Numbered from the stretch's first letter, positions 24,941 to 33,137 are shown. The stretch: DNA of 64,000 nt from Youngiibacter multivorans (GCF_017873395.1 NZ_JAGGKC010000022.1:1-64000), one strand, 5' to 3'. Made by a program: numbers and translations. Notes: generated by a model from the sequence alone, not told the origin.

Positions 24941-25489
24941 ATGGACACTTTAGGCATGGAGGCTGCAAAGCTCATGAATTCCAAGGCTCTCGATGTCTTC
25001 TTCGGAAACCCTGTGATAGTCTACGCACTTTACATACTTATTGCTGTAACTGCTGTCCTGCTCATACTAAGGGGAACCAGAAAGACAGCCGTGCTTGTCG
25101 CGATCTCCTTCCTTATCACCTGGATTTCGGGCGAACAGATACTAAAGAACGTTATTGGAAGGGTACGTCCATTCATTGAATATGGTCTGACTGTGATAAT
25201 AAAGAGACCTGAATCATACTCCTTCCCGTCAGGTCATGCGGCAATGTCATTTGCGGTTGCAGGAGTCTTCCTTTTCACTGGTCACAGATACAGGAAGACA
25301 TTCCTGGCATTTGCAGTCTATGTCAGCATTTCCAGGGTATACCTCAACGTCCATTACCTGACCGACATACTTGGGGGAGTTCTGCTTGGACTTTCTGTGT
25401 CATACATGACTGTCAGGTGGATAGGGAGATGGCTCCAGGACAAAGTCTATTACAGAAGAAGTAAGGGAAACCAGAGGATTAAGACTTAA
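24941..25489 (+). CDS. PAP2-family membrane phosphatase
   Basis: A 182-residue membrane protein with about five helices and the three phosphatase motifs of the PAP2 superfamily: KNVIGRVRPF, PSGHAAMS and SRVYLNVHYLTDILGG. Relatives dephosphorylate undecaprenyl pyrophosphate, phosphatidic acid or related lipids on the outer face of the membrane. The ATG lies one base after the helicase stop, with no clear ribosome site (only CAGGATC), so it is probably made by translational coupling to the helicase gene; a second ATG at 24956 is possible. Followed by a bidirectional terminator. Confidence 0.88.
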   Translation: MDTLGMEAAKLMNSKALDVFFGNPVIVYALYILIAVTAVLLILRGTRKTAVLVAISFLITWISGEQILKNVIGRVRPFIEYGLTVIIKRPESYSFPSGHAAMSFAVAGVFLFTGHRYRKTFLAFAVYVSISRVYLNVHYLTDILGGVLLGLSVSYMTVRWIGRWLQDKVYYRRSKGNQRIKT

Positions 25490-25532
25490 CTGGATTATCG
25501 TTCATAGTCAAGCAAATGAATATCAGATATGA

Positions 25533-25561
25533 GAAAAGGGAACCGATGCGGTTCCCTTTTC
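25533..25561. terminator. Bidirectional terminator
   Basis: GAAAAGGGAACC (25533-25544), GATGC loop, GGTTCCCTTTTC (25550-25561): a perfect twelve-pair stem with T/A runs on both sides, between the PAP2 gene and the convergent decarboxylase. Confidence 0.92.
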
Positions 25562-25579
25562 CAATACACTAATTTATCT

Positions 25580-27046
25580 CTATTTCTTTATCACTGCAAT
25601 ATTTCGGGTTCCATCCGACCTTGACTTGAGGATATTTGCTCCGCTGCCTTCAAGATTCTTAAGATACTCCAAAACCTCCCCGCAAATCAGTTCTCCTGTC
25701 ATAAGCACAGGCACTCCGGGTGGATAGGGAGTTATCCTTTCAGCGGAAATTCTTCCCTCTGCAAATTCAAACGGGATGATTTCCCAGCCTTTAAAAAGTG
25801 CTTCCCTTTCAGGTATCGCCATTACAGGGTGAGGAAGCTTTGCAACCCCTTCATAATTTCCAATCTGCGTGGACTCGTTGAACATACCTTTACTGTCCAG
25901 GTCATGCAGTGCTTCTGAAAGCCTTTTGTACATGCCTTCATTGTCGAAACAGCTTCCGATGAATACAACATTATTGCCCATGGACATTTCCGCCTGGATG
26001 CCGTATTCGCGTCTTAATATGTCAGAAAGCACATTGCCATTCAATGGAGTGTTCAAAACCATACGAGTGTAGTCCTTTTGCAGACCGTTCAGGTCTTCAT
26101 TTTTAAGGAGCCTGATTTCAGGTATATCTTTTATCGATTCAGAGAATTCCTCAGCCATGGCCTTTACCCCATGAAGAAGCTCGCGACCCCTTGTTTCCAT
26201 TATGAACCTTGCAGCCTCAAGACTTGCCATAAGCACGTAGGATGGGCTTGAAGTCTGGAAAACCCTTAGGTAATGCCTTATTCTTTCCCTGTCTTCCTCT
26301 GAGGCGCCTTTCCCCAGGTTGATGACAGAGCTCTGAGTCAATGAGGGAAGTGTCTTATGGAAGCTGCAGACAGATGCTGTTGCTCCGCAATCCATGGCTG
26401 TATTTGGAAGATCATCTCCAAAATAGAAATGGGATCCATGGGCTTCGTCTACAAGGAGCCTGATTCCATTCTTTTTGCAGATATCTGATATTGCCTGCAG
26501 GTCAGGAGAGACTCCAAAATAGCTTGGAGATGTCAGTACCAATCCCTTTATCCCTTCATTGTCAGCTATTGCCTTCGTCAGGCTTTCAGTCAGAATGGCA
26601 GTTGATATGCCAAATTCCTCATTGTTTCCAGGGCTTATGAATACAGGTTCAATCCCTGACAATGATATGGCATTGTACACTGACTGATGGCAATCCCTTT
26701 GGACAAGGACTCTGTCACCTGGTCTGAAGCATCCCATGACCATGGAGAGTATTCCACCTGTGCTTCCATTGACAAGGTACCTACTTTCAGAAGAACGCAT
26801 TGCTTTTGTCAGGAGCTCCTGTGAAGCCTTCAGGATGTCTTCAGGGTAATGGAGATTATCCGTTCCGGGAACCTCGGTGACATCCAGATTCAATACATTT
26901 CCAAGTATTGAGGATAATATTCCGTCAGGGTCCTGCTTATGACCCGGCATGTGGAAGAGGGCATTGTTCTCTCCGTGATAAGAGAGAAGCCCCTTGAGCA
27001 AAGGGGTTAGCCCCTTTGCTGCAGGGGCTCTATCCATATCCATCAT
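25580..27046 (-). CDS. Orn/Lys/Arg-type PLP-dependent decarboxylase
   Basis: A 488-residue PLP enzyme of the short Orn/Lys/Arg decarboxylase class (SpeA/YaaO-like, without the wing domain). It opens with the family block LFHMPGHKQDP, has LVNGSTGG (phosphate site), LVDEAHGSHF (the Asp and His that hold PLP) and SFHKTLPSLTQSS, with Lys231 as the Schiff-base lysine. The C-terminal domain has YPPGVPVLMTGE, also typical. It would make a polyamine from lysine, arginine or ornithine; the substrate is not readable. Its ATG overlaps the scfB stop (ATGA) and no independent ribosome site is seen, so its synthesis is tied to the SCIFF maturase. Confidence 0.88.
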   Translation of the reverse strand: MMDMDRAPAAKGLTPLLKGLLSYHGENNALFHMPGHKQDPDGILSSILGNVLNLDVTEVPGTDNLHYPEDILKASQELLTKAMRSSESRYLVNGSTGGILSMVMGCFRPGDRVLVQRDCHQSVYNAISLSGIEPVFISPGNNEEFGISTAILTESLTKAIADNEGIKGLVLTSPSYFGVSPDLQAISDICKKNGIRLLVDEAHGSHFYFGDDLPNTAMDCGATASVCSFHKTLPSLTQSSVINLGKGASEEDRERIRHYLRVFQTSSPSYVLMASLEAARFIMETRGRELLHGVKAMAEEFSESIKDIPEIRLLKNEDLNGLQKDYTRMVLNTPLNGNVLSDILRREYGIQAEMSMGNNVVFIGSCFDNEGMYKRLSEALHDLDSKGMFNESTQIGNYEGVAKLPHPVMAIPEREALFKGWEIIPFEFAEGRISAERITPYPPGVPVLMTGELICGEVLEYLKNLEGSGANILKSRSDGTRNIAVIKK

Positions 27047-28446
27047 AGGTACATCATCTTCTCTTCTTCAGTGTCCGCTTCAAGCATCCTCTTAGCCTCG
27101 ATCATAAGTGCACATTCGAGTCTCTTTTTCTGCATCTCGCATCCCACCTTGTATGGTTTGGTAATATCATTGTTGAAGTTTATCGCATTCGCATGACAGC
27201 CTCCGGAGCAATAGAACTTTGCCCAGCAGTCCTTGCAGTCTTCCTTCGAATATACGTGGCTTTCCCTGAAGTAGTCTCTCATCTCCTGTGGCAGGACGAG
27301 ATTTTCATCCATTACATTTCCCATGAGGTACTCTTCATTGCCAACGAACTGATGGCAGGGGTATATGCTTCCGTCCGGAGTTATGCTGAGGTATTCGGTT
27401 CCTGCTCCGCAGCCAGTAATCCTCTTGATAACGCATGGTCCCTGTGTAAGGTCCACTATGAAGTGGAAGAAATCGAACGGATCTCCCGATACCTTCATAT
27501 CCGCATATTTGACTGCAAAATTTTCATACTCCCTGAGTATCTCAGGAAGGTCTTCTTCCCTTATTGCGAAGGGATTCCCGTCAGCTGAAACAACAGGCTC
27601 CATTGAAGTATGGACGAATCCAAGTTCCTTGAAATGTTCCAGGTCCTTTGAGAAATCAAGGTTGTTCCTGGTAAATGTGCCTCTTATGTAGTAGCTCTTA
27701 TCTTTCCTTGAGCTTACGAGCTTCTGGTACTTGGGGACGATGATGTCATAGCTTCCCTTGTCGTTAAGGGTAAGCCTCATCTTGTCATTGACTGTCTTCC
27801 TTCCGTCTATTGAAAGCACCACATTGTCCATGTGCTCATTGATATACTCTATCTTCTTATCATCAAGCAGGACTCCGTTGGTCGTTATGGTGAACCTGAA
27901 GTTCTTGTCGTGCTTTGCAGCCTCTTCATGTCCGTACTCAACAAGTCTCTTCACCACATTGAAGTTCATGAGTGGTTCGCCGCCGAAGAAGTCAACCTCA
28001 AGATTCCTTCTTGCCCCTGAGTTCGCTATAAGGAAATCAAGTGATTTCTTGCCGACCTCATAGCTCATGAGCTCCTTGGCTCCGCCGAAGTCTCCCTGTG
28101 AAGCAAAGCAGTAAGTGCACTTCAGGTTGCAGTCATGGGCAACGTTAAGGCAGAGAGCCTTTACAACCTGCTTCCTGTTCTTGAATGCATCGAGGTTGAT
28201 GTAGTCGTCATCTGTATAGAGCATACCCTCATCGATAAGGTCTTCAATCTCTTGAACCGCCCCATCTATGGCGTCCTGCGTGTAGTGGGGGAGAAGGTCG
28301 TAGAGCTCGTCAATGACAAGCTTCCCGTTGTTCATAAGCGGATAGTGGTCAAGAACCTCATATGTTATATCATCGACAACATGCACCGATCCGCCGTTTA
28401 CGTCCAGCGCGATGTTGAGTCCGTTCATTTTGAATTTGTGTACCAA
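27043..28446 (-). CDS. scfB: SCIFF peptide radical-SAM/SPASM maturase
   Basis: A 467-residue enzyme. Residues 1-90 form a peptide-binding (RRE-like) region; the radical-SAM cluster is CNLKCTYC (Cys106, Cys110, Cys113); the SPASM region begins at CGAGTEYLSITPDGSIYPCH and continues through CKDCWAKFYCSGGCHANAIN, binding auxiliary Fe-S clusters. Enzymes of this family use SAM to install thioether crosslinks in the six-cysteine SCIFF peptide. The start is a TTG at 28446, seven bases after GGGAGG; no better ATG exists upstream. It lies 114 bases after scfA, behind an attenuator, and overlaps the decarboxylase gene. Confidence 0.95.
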   Translation of the reverse strand: MVHKFKMNGLNIALDVNGGSVHVVDDITYEVLDHYPLMNNGKLVIDELYDLLPHYTQDAIDGAVQEIEDLIDEGMLYTDDDYINLDAFKNRKQVVKALCLNVAHDCNLKCTYCFASQGDFGGAKELMSYEVGKKSLDFLIANSGARRNLEVDFFGGEPLMNFNVVKRLVEYGHEEAAKHDKNFRFTITTNGVLLDDKKIEYINEHMDNVVLSIDGRKTVNDKMRLTLNDKGSYDIIVPKYQKLVSSRKDKSYYIRGTFTRNNLDFSKDLEHFKELGFVHTSMEPVVSADGNPFAIREEDLPEILREYENFAVKYADMKVSGDPFDFFHFIVDLTQGPCVIKRITGCGAGTEYLSITPDGSIYPCHQFVGNEEYLMGNVMDENLVLPQEMRDYFRESHVYSKEDCKDCWAKFYCSGGCHANAINFNNDITKPYKVGCEMQKKRLECALMIEAKRMLEADTEEEKMMYL

Positions 28447-28512
28447 GTTTATTCCTCCCAGAATTGGCTATGCCAAAAAAATGAATAGTATACCCGTTCC
28501 CTGAAAAAGAAA

Positions 28513-28543
28513 AAAAGGGCTGAAGCATCCTCCAGACCCTTTT
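28513..28543 (-). terminator. Attenuator between scfA and scfB
   Basis: Read on the minus strand, AAAAGGGTCTG and CAGCCCTTTT pair with one bulged T across a ten-base loop and run into seven T residues. It lies 18 bases beyond the scfA stop and 67 before scfB, so it should end most transcripts after the precursor gene. Confidence 0.78.
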
Positions 28544-28560
28544 CCGGAGCCTTAAGGGCT

Positions 28561-28707
28561 TTATCTTTCCCTCTCGCACTCCTGGTTTGCTACTGTGCAG
28601 GATGTCTTGCATGCCGACTGGCACGAAGTCTGACACTCTCCGCAACCGCCTTTTGCAGCACTTTTCTTAAGGGTACTCTGTGTCAAGGTCCTGATGTGTT
28701 TCTTCAT
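28561..28707 (-). CDS. scfA: SCIFF (six-cysteine) ranthipeptide precursor
   Basis: A 48-residue peptide, short enough to be missed by ordinary gene calling. The leader MKKHIRTLTQSTLKKS is the hallmark of the SCIFF family. The core has six cysteines at 22, 25, 29, 33, 37 and 44 (CGECQTSCQSACKTSC, then QEC), alternating with Ser/Thr/Gln acceptors. The adjacent radical-SAM enzyme ScfB crosslinks such cysteines to acceptor residues. AGGGAGGTG precedes the ATG at eight bases. The family is nearly universal in Clostridia; its biological role is still unsettled, with quorum-type signalling proposed. It has its own promoter and is followed by an attenuator. Confidence 0.96.
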   Translation of the reverse strand: MKKHIRTLTQSTLKKSAAKGGCGECQTSCQSACKTSCTVANQECERER

Positions 28708-28738
28708 ATCGCACCTCCCTAAATTGTATTGCATTGAC

Positions 28739-28766
28739 ATTATATCACACTAAGGCACAATTGCAA
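28739..28766 (-). promoter_or_regulatory. Promoter of scfA
   Basis: On the minus strand, TTGCAA (28766-28761) and TATAAT (28744-28739) are 16 bases apart, and TGA directly before TATAAT makes an extended -10. It lies 32 bases before the scfA start. Confidence 0.7.
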
Positions 28767-28769
28767 AAA

Positions 28770-28813
28770 AAGCTTGATGTCACTGCGTATCAGGAGGTTT
28801 CAAGCTTCCTGAT
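28770..28813. repeat. Two overlapping inverted repeats between divergent promoters
   Basis: AAGCTTGA (28770-28777) pairs with TCAAGCTT (28800-28807), and ATCAGGA (28789-28795) pairs with TCCTGAT (28807-28813). The two pairings compete. On the minus strand the first is followed by a run of seven T, so it resembles a terminator placed between the scfA and padR promoters. Confidence 0.55.
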
Positions 28814-28855
28814 TAATGATTCACACAATATTAATCAATTTTTAATACTAACGTA

Positions 28856-28885
28856 TTTACAATACTGTGCGATACACACTATAAT
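28856..28885 (+). promoter_or_regulatory. Promoter of the PadR-like gene
   Basis: TTTACA (28856-28861) and TATAAT (28880-28885) with an 18-base spacer, 20 bases before the start codon. A TGTG-CGATA-CACA dyad lies just upstream of the -10 and could be an operator. Confidence 0.65.
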
Positions 28886-28904
28886 GTAATCAGGAGGCGA
28901 GGAC

Positions 28905-29246
28905 ATGGAAAAGAGAGATGAGACATATGAAGGATTGGTTTCAGAATTCCGAAGAGGATTTCTGGTTCTGGGTGTCCTGAGCCAGCTTGAGAAGCCTCAA
29001 TACGGATATTCGCTGAACACCATGCTTGATGACATAGGATTGAAGATTGATTCAGGAACCCTGTACCCGCTGCTGAGGAGACTTGAGAAGCAGGGACTTC
29101 TGGAATCAATGTGGGATACTGACACGGGAAAGCCCAGGAAGTACTACAGACTTACAGACTATGGGAATGGAATTCTAAGTGACCTCCAGAAAGAGTGGAG
29201 GTCCATGGCAAAGCTTATGGAAAGGCTCATTGAAGGAGGAAAATGA
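28905..29246 (+). CDS. PadR-family transcriptional regulator
   Basis: A 113-residue winged-helix protein: FRRGFLVLGVLSQLEKPQYG, IDSGTLYPLLRRLEKQGLL and GKPRKYYRLTDYG are the PadR signature, with a C-terminal dimerisation helix (LMERLIEGGK). PadR proteins repress their own operon and release it on binding a ligand. The next gene starts one base after its stop and encodes a HAAS-domain membrane protein, a pairing often seen in Firmicutes. GGAGG-type site (CAGGAGGCGAGG) upstream of ATG. Confidence 0.92.
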   Translation: MEKRDETYEGLVSEFRRGFLVLGVLSQLEKPQYGYSLNTMLDDIGLKIDSGTLYPLLRRLEKQGLLESMWDTDTGKPRKYYRLTDYGNGILSDLQKEWRSMAKLMERLIEGGK

Positions 29247-29247
29247 G

Positions 29248-30219
29248 ATGGAATATATTGAAAGGTATGTTTACGCAGTGACCAGAAGGCTTCCTGCAAA
29301 GCAGAGGGAAGAAATCGGAAAGGAAATCAGAAGCATAATCCTTGATATGGCAGAAGGCTACGATTCAGGGACGGAAGAGGAAAAGATCCTCAAGGCAATC
29401 GAGGAGCTTGGCAGACCTGATACTTTAGCGGTAAACTACATGGACCAGAAGCACCTGATAGGACCCAGGTTTTTCGGCAGCTACCTGTTCGTACTGAAGA
29501 TAGTCATATTCTGCATATTCATTGGAATTTCAATTGCAACCGGATTAGCACTCCTGTCAGGGGGCAAGGGACCCTTTGAGTTCATAATCGGGTACATTTC
29601 ATCCTTGGTATCTGCATCCATGCAGGGTGCTGCATACGTTACCCTGATCTTCTACCTTATTGAGAGATACGGGGAAGGGGACATCCTCGATGACGGAAAG
29701 CCATTCAGTGCCAGAAGCCTTGAAAAGGTCCCAAAGGACGAGTCGAAGATTAGCAGGGTTGAATCTGCGGTAAGCATATTCTTTACAACGCTCTTCACCG
29801 GACTGATCCTTCTTTTCCCTGGAGTATTTGCAGCATATGTTGGTGAATCAGGAGGCTTTACAGTAATTCCGGTTTTTGACATAACAAAGATCAGAAGCTA
29901 TGCCTGGCTGTTTGTCATCATGTTTGCAGTAGGCATTCTGAGAGACATAGTGAAGTATATATACGGCAGATGGAACCTTAAGGTAGCCATCATATCCTTC
30001 CTGATGTCAAGCGTTTCCATAGTCTGCTTCTATATGGTATTTCGGGACCATTCAATCTACAATCCTGCGTTCTTCGAATATTTCAGGTCGATAGATGCAA
30101 CAGGCTTTCTCTTAGCCATGTTCGAGAAGATAAGAGACTTCATCATTTATGTAGCCTTATTCGGATATGCTGTAGAGACGATCACCAATTTCTACAAGGG
30201 AATAAAGTACAACGACTGA
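29248..30219 (+). CDS. HAAS-domain membrane protein
   Basis: A 323-residue protein. Residues 1-60 match the HAAS signalling domain (YIERYVYAVTRRLPAKQREE, then ELGRPDTLAVNYM), a short helical domain found next to PadR regulators. The rest holds about six membrane helices with loops and no catalytic motif. It probably senses or is regulated together with the PadR protein whose stop lies two bases before its ATG. GGAGGAAA at the end of padR serves as ribosome site; the frame opens earlier inside padR, but the spacing favours 29248. Exact role unknown. Confidence 0.8.
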   Translation: MEYIERYVYAVTRRLPAKQREEIGKEIRSIILDMAEGYDSGTEEEKILKAIEELGRPDTLAVNYMDQKHLIGPRFFGSYLFVLKIVIFCIFIGISIATGLALLSGGKGPFEFIIGYISSLVSASMQGAAYVTLIFYLIERYGEGDILDDGKPFSARSLEKVPKDESKISRVESAVSIFFTTLFTGLILLFPGVFAAYVGESGGFTVIPVFDITKIRSYAWLFVIMFAVGILRDIVKYIYGRWNLKVAIISFLMSSVSIVCFYMVFRDHSIYNPAFFEYFRSIDATGFLLAMFEKIRDFIIYVALFGYAVETITNFYKGIKYND

Positions 30220-30243
30220 AATAAGATAGCTTAGACACTTCAA

Positions 30244-30268
30244 ACCGCAGAGAAAATATCTCTGCGGT
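30244..30268 (+). terminator. Terminator after the PadR-HAAS pair
   Basis: ACCGCAGAGA (30244-30253), AAATA loop, TCTCTGCGGT (30259-30268), then ATTTATAT. Confidence 0.82.
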
Positions 30269-30438
30269 ATTTATATATATTCACAAATATTGTCAAATGT
30301 TCATGTAAATATTTATACTTCAGATAAATATTTGTAGTAATGAGGTGAATTTTTGATTAAAATAGTAACTGAAGGATATTTTTTCCAGAAGATAAAATCG
30401 AATTGCCGATAATATACATGAGGGACAAGGGGTGCCAT

Positions 30439-31293
30439 ATGAACAAGGTGGACGTATTTTCACTTATAAATTCAAGATACAATTCATTTACCAATACGGA
30501 AAAGAAGGTTGCCGACTACATACTGGGCAATACAAAGGACGCCATATACATGTCGATAATCGACCTTGCCGATGCATGCGGAGTTGGAGAATCAAGTGTG
30601 TTCAGGTTCTGCAGGTCGCTTGATTTCAAGGGCTATCAGGATTTCAAGATTGCTCTTGCCCATAGCTCTGCCATGGAGGACATAACTCCTCAGCTGTCAA
30701 ACGAAATAACTATTGAAGACGGAATAGATGAAGTGGCTACAAAGATCCTCAATTCCAACATAAACGCCCTTAATGAGACTAGGAAGCTTATAAAGGAAGA
30801 GGATATCTCCACCGCAATAGACTATCTCACCAAGGCAGACAGCATACATTTCTACGGAGTTGGGGCTTCACTGATGACTGCAATGGAGGGAAAGATCAAG
30901 TTCATGAGGATAACTCCAAAGACGGAGTGTTCCCTTGACTCACATCTCCAGGTAATATCAGCATCTCTCCTTACCAAGAAGGATGTGGCTATAATAATCT
31001 CTTATTCAGGTTCCACGAAGGATACCATAGACCTGGCAAAGACTGCGAAACGTAAGGGTGCCAAGGTCATCGCGGTAACAAGGTTTTCCAAATCACCTCT
31101 CACGACTTATGCGGACATCACTCTTCTTTGCGGAGCGAAGGAAGGTCCTCTCCAGGGAGGTTCACTTTCGGCAAAGCTTTCCCAGCTTTACCTTCTTGAT
31201 GTCCTTTATGTGGAATATTTCAGGAGAAACTACAAGGAATCCTCGAAGAACAGGGAAAGCACCTCAAGCGTAGTCATAAACAAGCTGCTTTAG
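30439..31293 (+). CDS. MurR/RpiR-family regulator with SIS domain
   Basis: A 284-residue regulator: N-terminal HTH_6 domain (about 1-75; FTNTEKKVADYILGN and GVGESSVFRFCRSLDFKGY) and a SIS sugar-phosphate-binding domain (about 125-250; IHFYGVGASLM, then IIISYSGSTKDTIDLAKTAK). Members sense phosphorylated sugars or amino sugars and control their breakdown. No sugar operon is directly adjacent; the GH1 phospho-glycosidase 3 kb downstream is the nearest candidate target. The frame opens at 30403, but GGGGTG before the ATG at 30439 and the family start pattern favour the later start. Confidence 0.88.
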   Translation: MNKVDVFSLINSRYNSFTNTEKKVADYILGNTKDAIYMSIIDLADACGVGESSVFRFCRSLDFKGYQDFKIALAHSSAMEDITPQLSNEITIEDGIDEVATKILNSNINALNETRKLIKEEDISTAIDYLTKADSIHFYGVGASLMTAMEGKIKFMRITPKTECSLDSHLQVISASLLTKKDVAIIISYSGSTKDTIDLAKTAKRKGAKVIAVTRFSKSPLTTYADITLLCGAKEGPLQGGSLSAKLSQLYLLDVLYVEYFRRNYKESSKNRESTSSVVINKLL

Positions 31294-31346
31294 GACAGAA
31301 CCGACTTACACGAATCTCTGGAATAAAGCTGAAATATTTGAATGCG

Positions 31347-31374
31347 AAAGGCAGGCCGAATGGCCTGCCTTTTA
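31347..31374 (+). terminator. Terminator after the RpiR-like gene
   Basis: AAAGGCAGGCC (31347-31357), GAAT loop, GGCCTGCCTTT (31362-31372): a perfect stem with T/A flanks, also usable by the convergent GNAT gene. Confidence 0.9.
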
Positions 31375-31411
31375 AGCTTATAAATTCCAATCTGATAAAT
31401 ATGGATCTATT

Positions 31412-31921
31412 TTAAAGGGTGATCCAATACCTCTCTATGACATCTCCATCCTTTTCATAGCTGTTTTCAAGGACACCATGCGCTTTCTTGATCACATTCT
31501 TAGAATCCCTGTTGTATCTTGATACCGTCAGAAGAGCCTTCTTGACTCCATTCGATGCAAGCTTGTCCAGTGCCAGCTTAAGGATGATGAACGCATAGCC
31601 CTTGCTTCTTTCTGATGGCCTTATTCCATAGCCGATATGTCCGCCTGACTTCATCAGATTGTCATTGAGTGCGTACCTCACGTTTGCTGCCCCCAGGATA
31701 TAACCGTTGTCTTCACAAAGGAAGAAGGTTTCAGAGCGGACAAACCAATCAGGTACGGTCTTCGCATCTCGAAAGGCGATGGTTTCCTCCCGCCATTTGC
31801 TGAAGCTCTTGTCTGCGATGTCAGTCGACATCGGTACTATTTTCTCATTTCCAGCATACCATTCTGCCAGATATTCCTTGAACCGTGCTTCATTTATGGT
31901 GGAAGCCTCTACGAATTTCAA
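31412..31921 (-). CDS. GNAT-family N-acetyltransferase
   Basis: A 169-residue acetyltransferase of the GNAT fold. The acetyl-CoA region is GGHIGYGIRPSERSKGYAFI, an R-x-x-G-x-A variant with S-K-G-Y, followed by ALLTVSRYNRDSKNVIKKAH, the usual asparagine helix. N-terminal strands carry FFLCEDNGYILGAANVRYAL. The substrate is unknown; similar clostridial proteins are only annotated as predicted acetyltransferases. The start is most likely TTG at 31921, six bases after GAGGTG; a GTG three codons earlier overlaps that site and is less likely. Confidence 0.85.
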   Translation of the reverse strand: MKFVEASTINEARFKEYLAEWYAGNEKIVPMSTDIADKSFSKWREETIAFRDAKTVPDWFVRSETFFLCEDNGYILGAANVRYALNDNLMKSGGHIGYGIRPSERSKGYAFIILKLALDKLASNGVKKALLTVSRYNRDSKNVIKKAHGVLENSYEKDGDVIERYWITL

Positions 31922-32035
31922 TAAAATCACCTCGTTATGCCTGTAGAAACATTATAGCAAAGCTTTTGGCAAGCATCACATACATTGTGTTAATTTTTAT
32001 CGGTGCCTGCAGTTGAATTATTGTCTGAATTGGAA

Positions 32036-32055
32036 AAGGAAGGCCCAAGCCTTCC
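32036..32055 (-). terminator. Terminator of rsgA
   Basis: On the minus strand GGAAGGC, TTGG loop, GCCTTCC and then TTTTCC, 14 bases after the rsgA stop. Confidence 0.8.
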
Positions 32056-32069
32056 TCATGAAACGTAGG

Positions 32070-33137
32070 TTAAACCTTCCTTCTGTCTTTCTTGACTTCC
32101 TTTATGAGCTTGCCCAGCTTTTTGCTTTCTGCCTTTTTCTCCCTCCGGATCCTGTCGTCCATGGCAGCTGCCATGTGCCTTGCTTCCTTCTGGAGCTTTT
32201 CGTAGCTTTCAAGCCTTTTCCTGTCCAGAGTTCCGTCTGAAAGTGCTTCCTGAACCTTGCAGCCAGGCTCAGCCCTGTGCGAGCAGTCCTTGAACCTGCA
32301 GCCGGAAGAAAGTGTAAGTATATCAGAGAATGCCTCATCTACTCCTGAAATGTCGTCAAGCAGATGGAGCTCCCTCATGCCGGGTGTGTCAATTACCAAT
32401 CCGCCTGATGGCAAAAGGATAAGTTCCCTGTGTGTAGTAGTGTGCCTACCTTTGCCATCACCCTTCCTGAGACCGCCTATGGCCAGTGATTCTACCCCAA
32501 GAAGTGAGTTGATGACACTTGATTTTCCTATTCCTGATGATCCGATGAATGCCGCAGTGATACCTTCAGAGATCAGTTCCCTGACTTCGTCGACACCTTC
32601 ACCTGTTATGTTGCTTAAAAGGATTATTCTTCCTCCGGAGGCTGCTTTCCTAACCTCTTCGAGCTTTTCACCAAGGTTTTCAGCAAGGTCCAGCTTTGTA
32701 AGAAGGATTATGGATACGCTCCAGCTCTCCTTTGCCACAGCAATATACCTTTCAAGTCTTCTTATGTTGAAGTCCTGATTTAGAGCCATGGTAAGGAACA
32801 GCATGTCTACGTTCGCCGCGATAACCTGTATGCCGGTAGTATCGCCTGCAGCCTTCCTTCTTATGCAGGAGCTTCTTTTCAAAACTCCCAGGATCCTTCC
32901 GAAGCCCTGGCTGTCATCATCTCTGTCCAGAGCGACATAGTCGCCGACAGCAGGGTAGTCTTCCCTTGATGATGCTGACTGCATCATCTTTCCTGTGACT
33001 GAAGCAAGCATCGTCCCTTTTGAAGTAATTACGGTATAGAGTTCCTTTTCCTCTTCAGCTATCCTTCCTGCGAAAGCTCCGGGGAAAAGTGAATTTGCCT
33101 CTTCTTTTCTTATAAATGGAATTGTATCCTTATTCAA
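32070..33137 (-). CDS. rsgA: Ribosome small-subunit GTPase A
   Basis: A 355-residue circularly permuted GTPase that checks late 30S subunit assembly. The motif order G4 (LLTKLDLAE), G1 (GSSGIGKSSVINSLLG), G3 (DTPGMREL) is diagnostic, preceded by an OB fold with YPAVGDYVALDRD and followed by the zinc site CRFKDCSHRAEPGC. The C-terminal tail is rich in Lys/Arg. The start is a TTG with a weak AGGA three bases upstream and AAGGAG at twelve; the frame is open upstream for 26 codons to an in-frame TAA. The leader contains a short peptide frame in phase with rsgA and its own extended -10 promoter. Confidence 0.93.
   Translation of the reverse strand: MNKDTIPFIRKEEANSLFPGAFAGRIAEEEKELYTVITSKGTMLASVTGKMMQSASSREDYPAVGDYVALDRDDDSQGFGRILGVLKRSSCIRRKAAGDTTGIQVIAANVDMLFLTMALNQDFNIRRLERYIAVAKESWSVSIILLTKLDLAENLGEKLEEVRKAASGGRIILLSNITGEGVDEVRELISEGITAAFIGSSGIGKSSVINSLLGVESLAIGGLRKGDGKGRHTTTHRELILLPSGGLVIDTPGMRELHLLDDISGVDEAFSDILTLSSGCRFKDCSHRAEPGCKVQEALSDGTLDRKRLESYEKLQKEARHMAAAMDDRIRREKKAESKKLGKLIKEVKKDRRKV

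Noticed and set aside
28889..28904. Use of the PadR site to repress scfA
   Set aside because: The TGTG/CACA dyad is close to the padR -10 only; no matching copy is seen at the scfA promoter, so a shared switch cannot be claimed.
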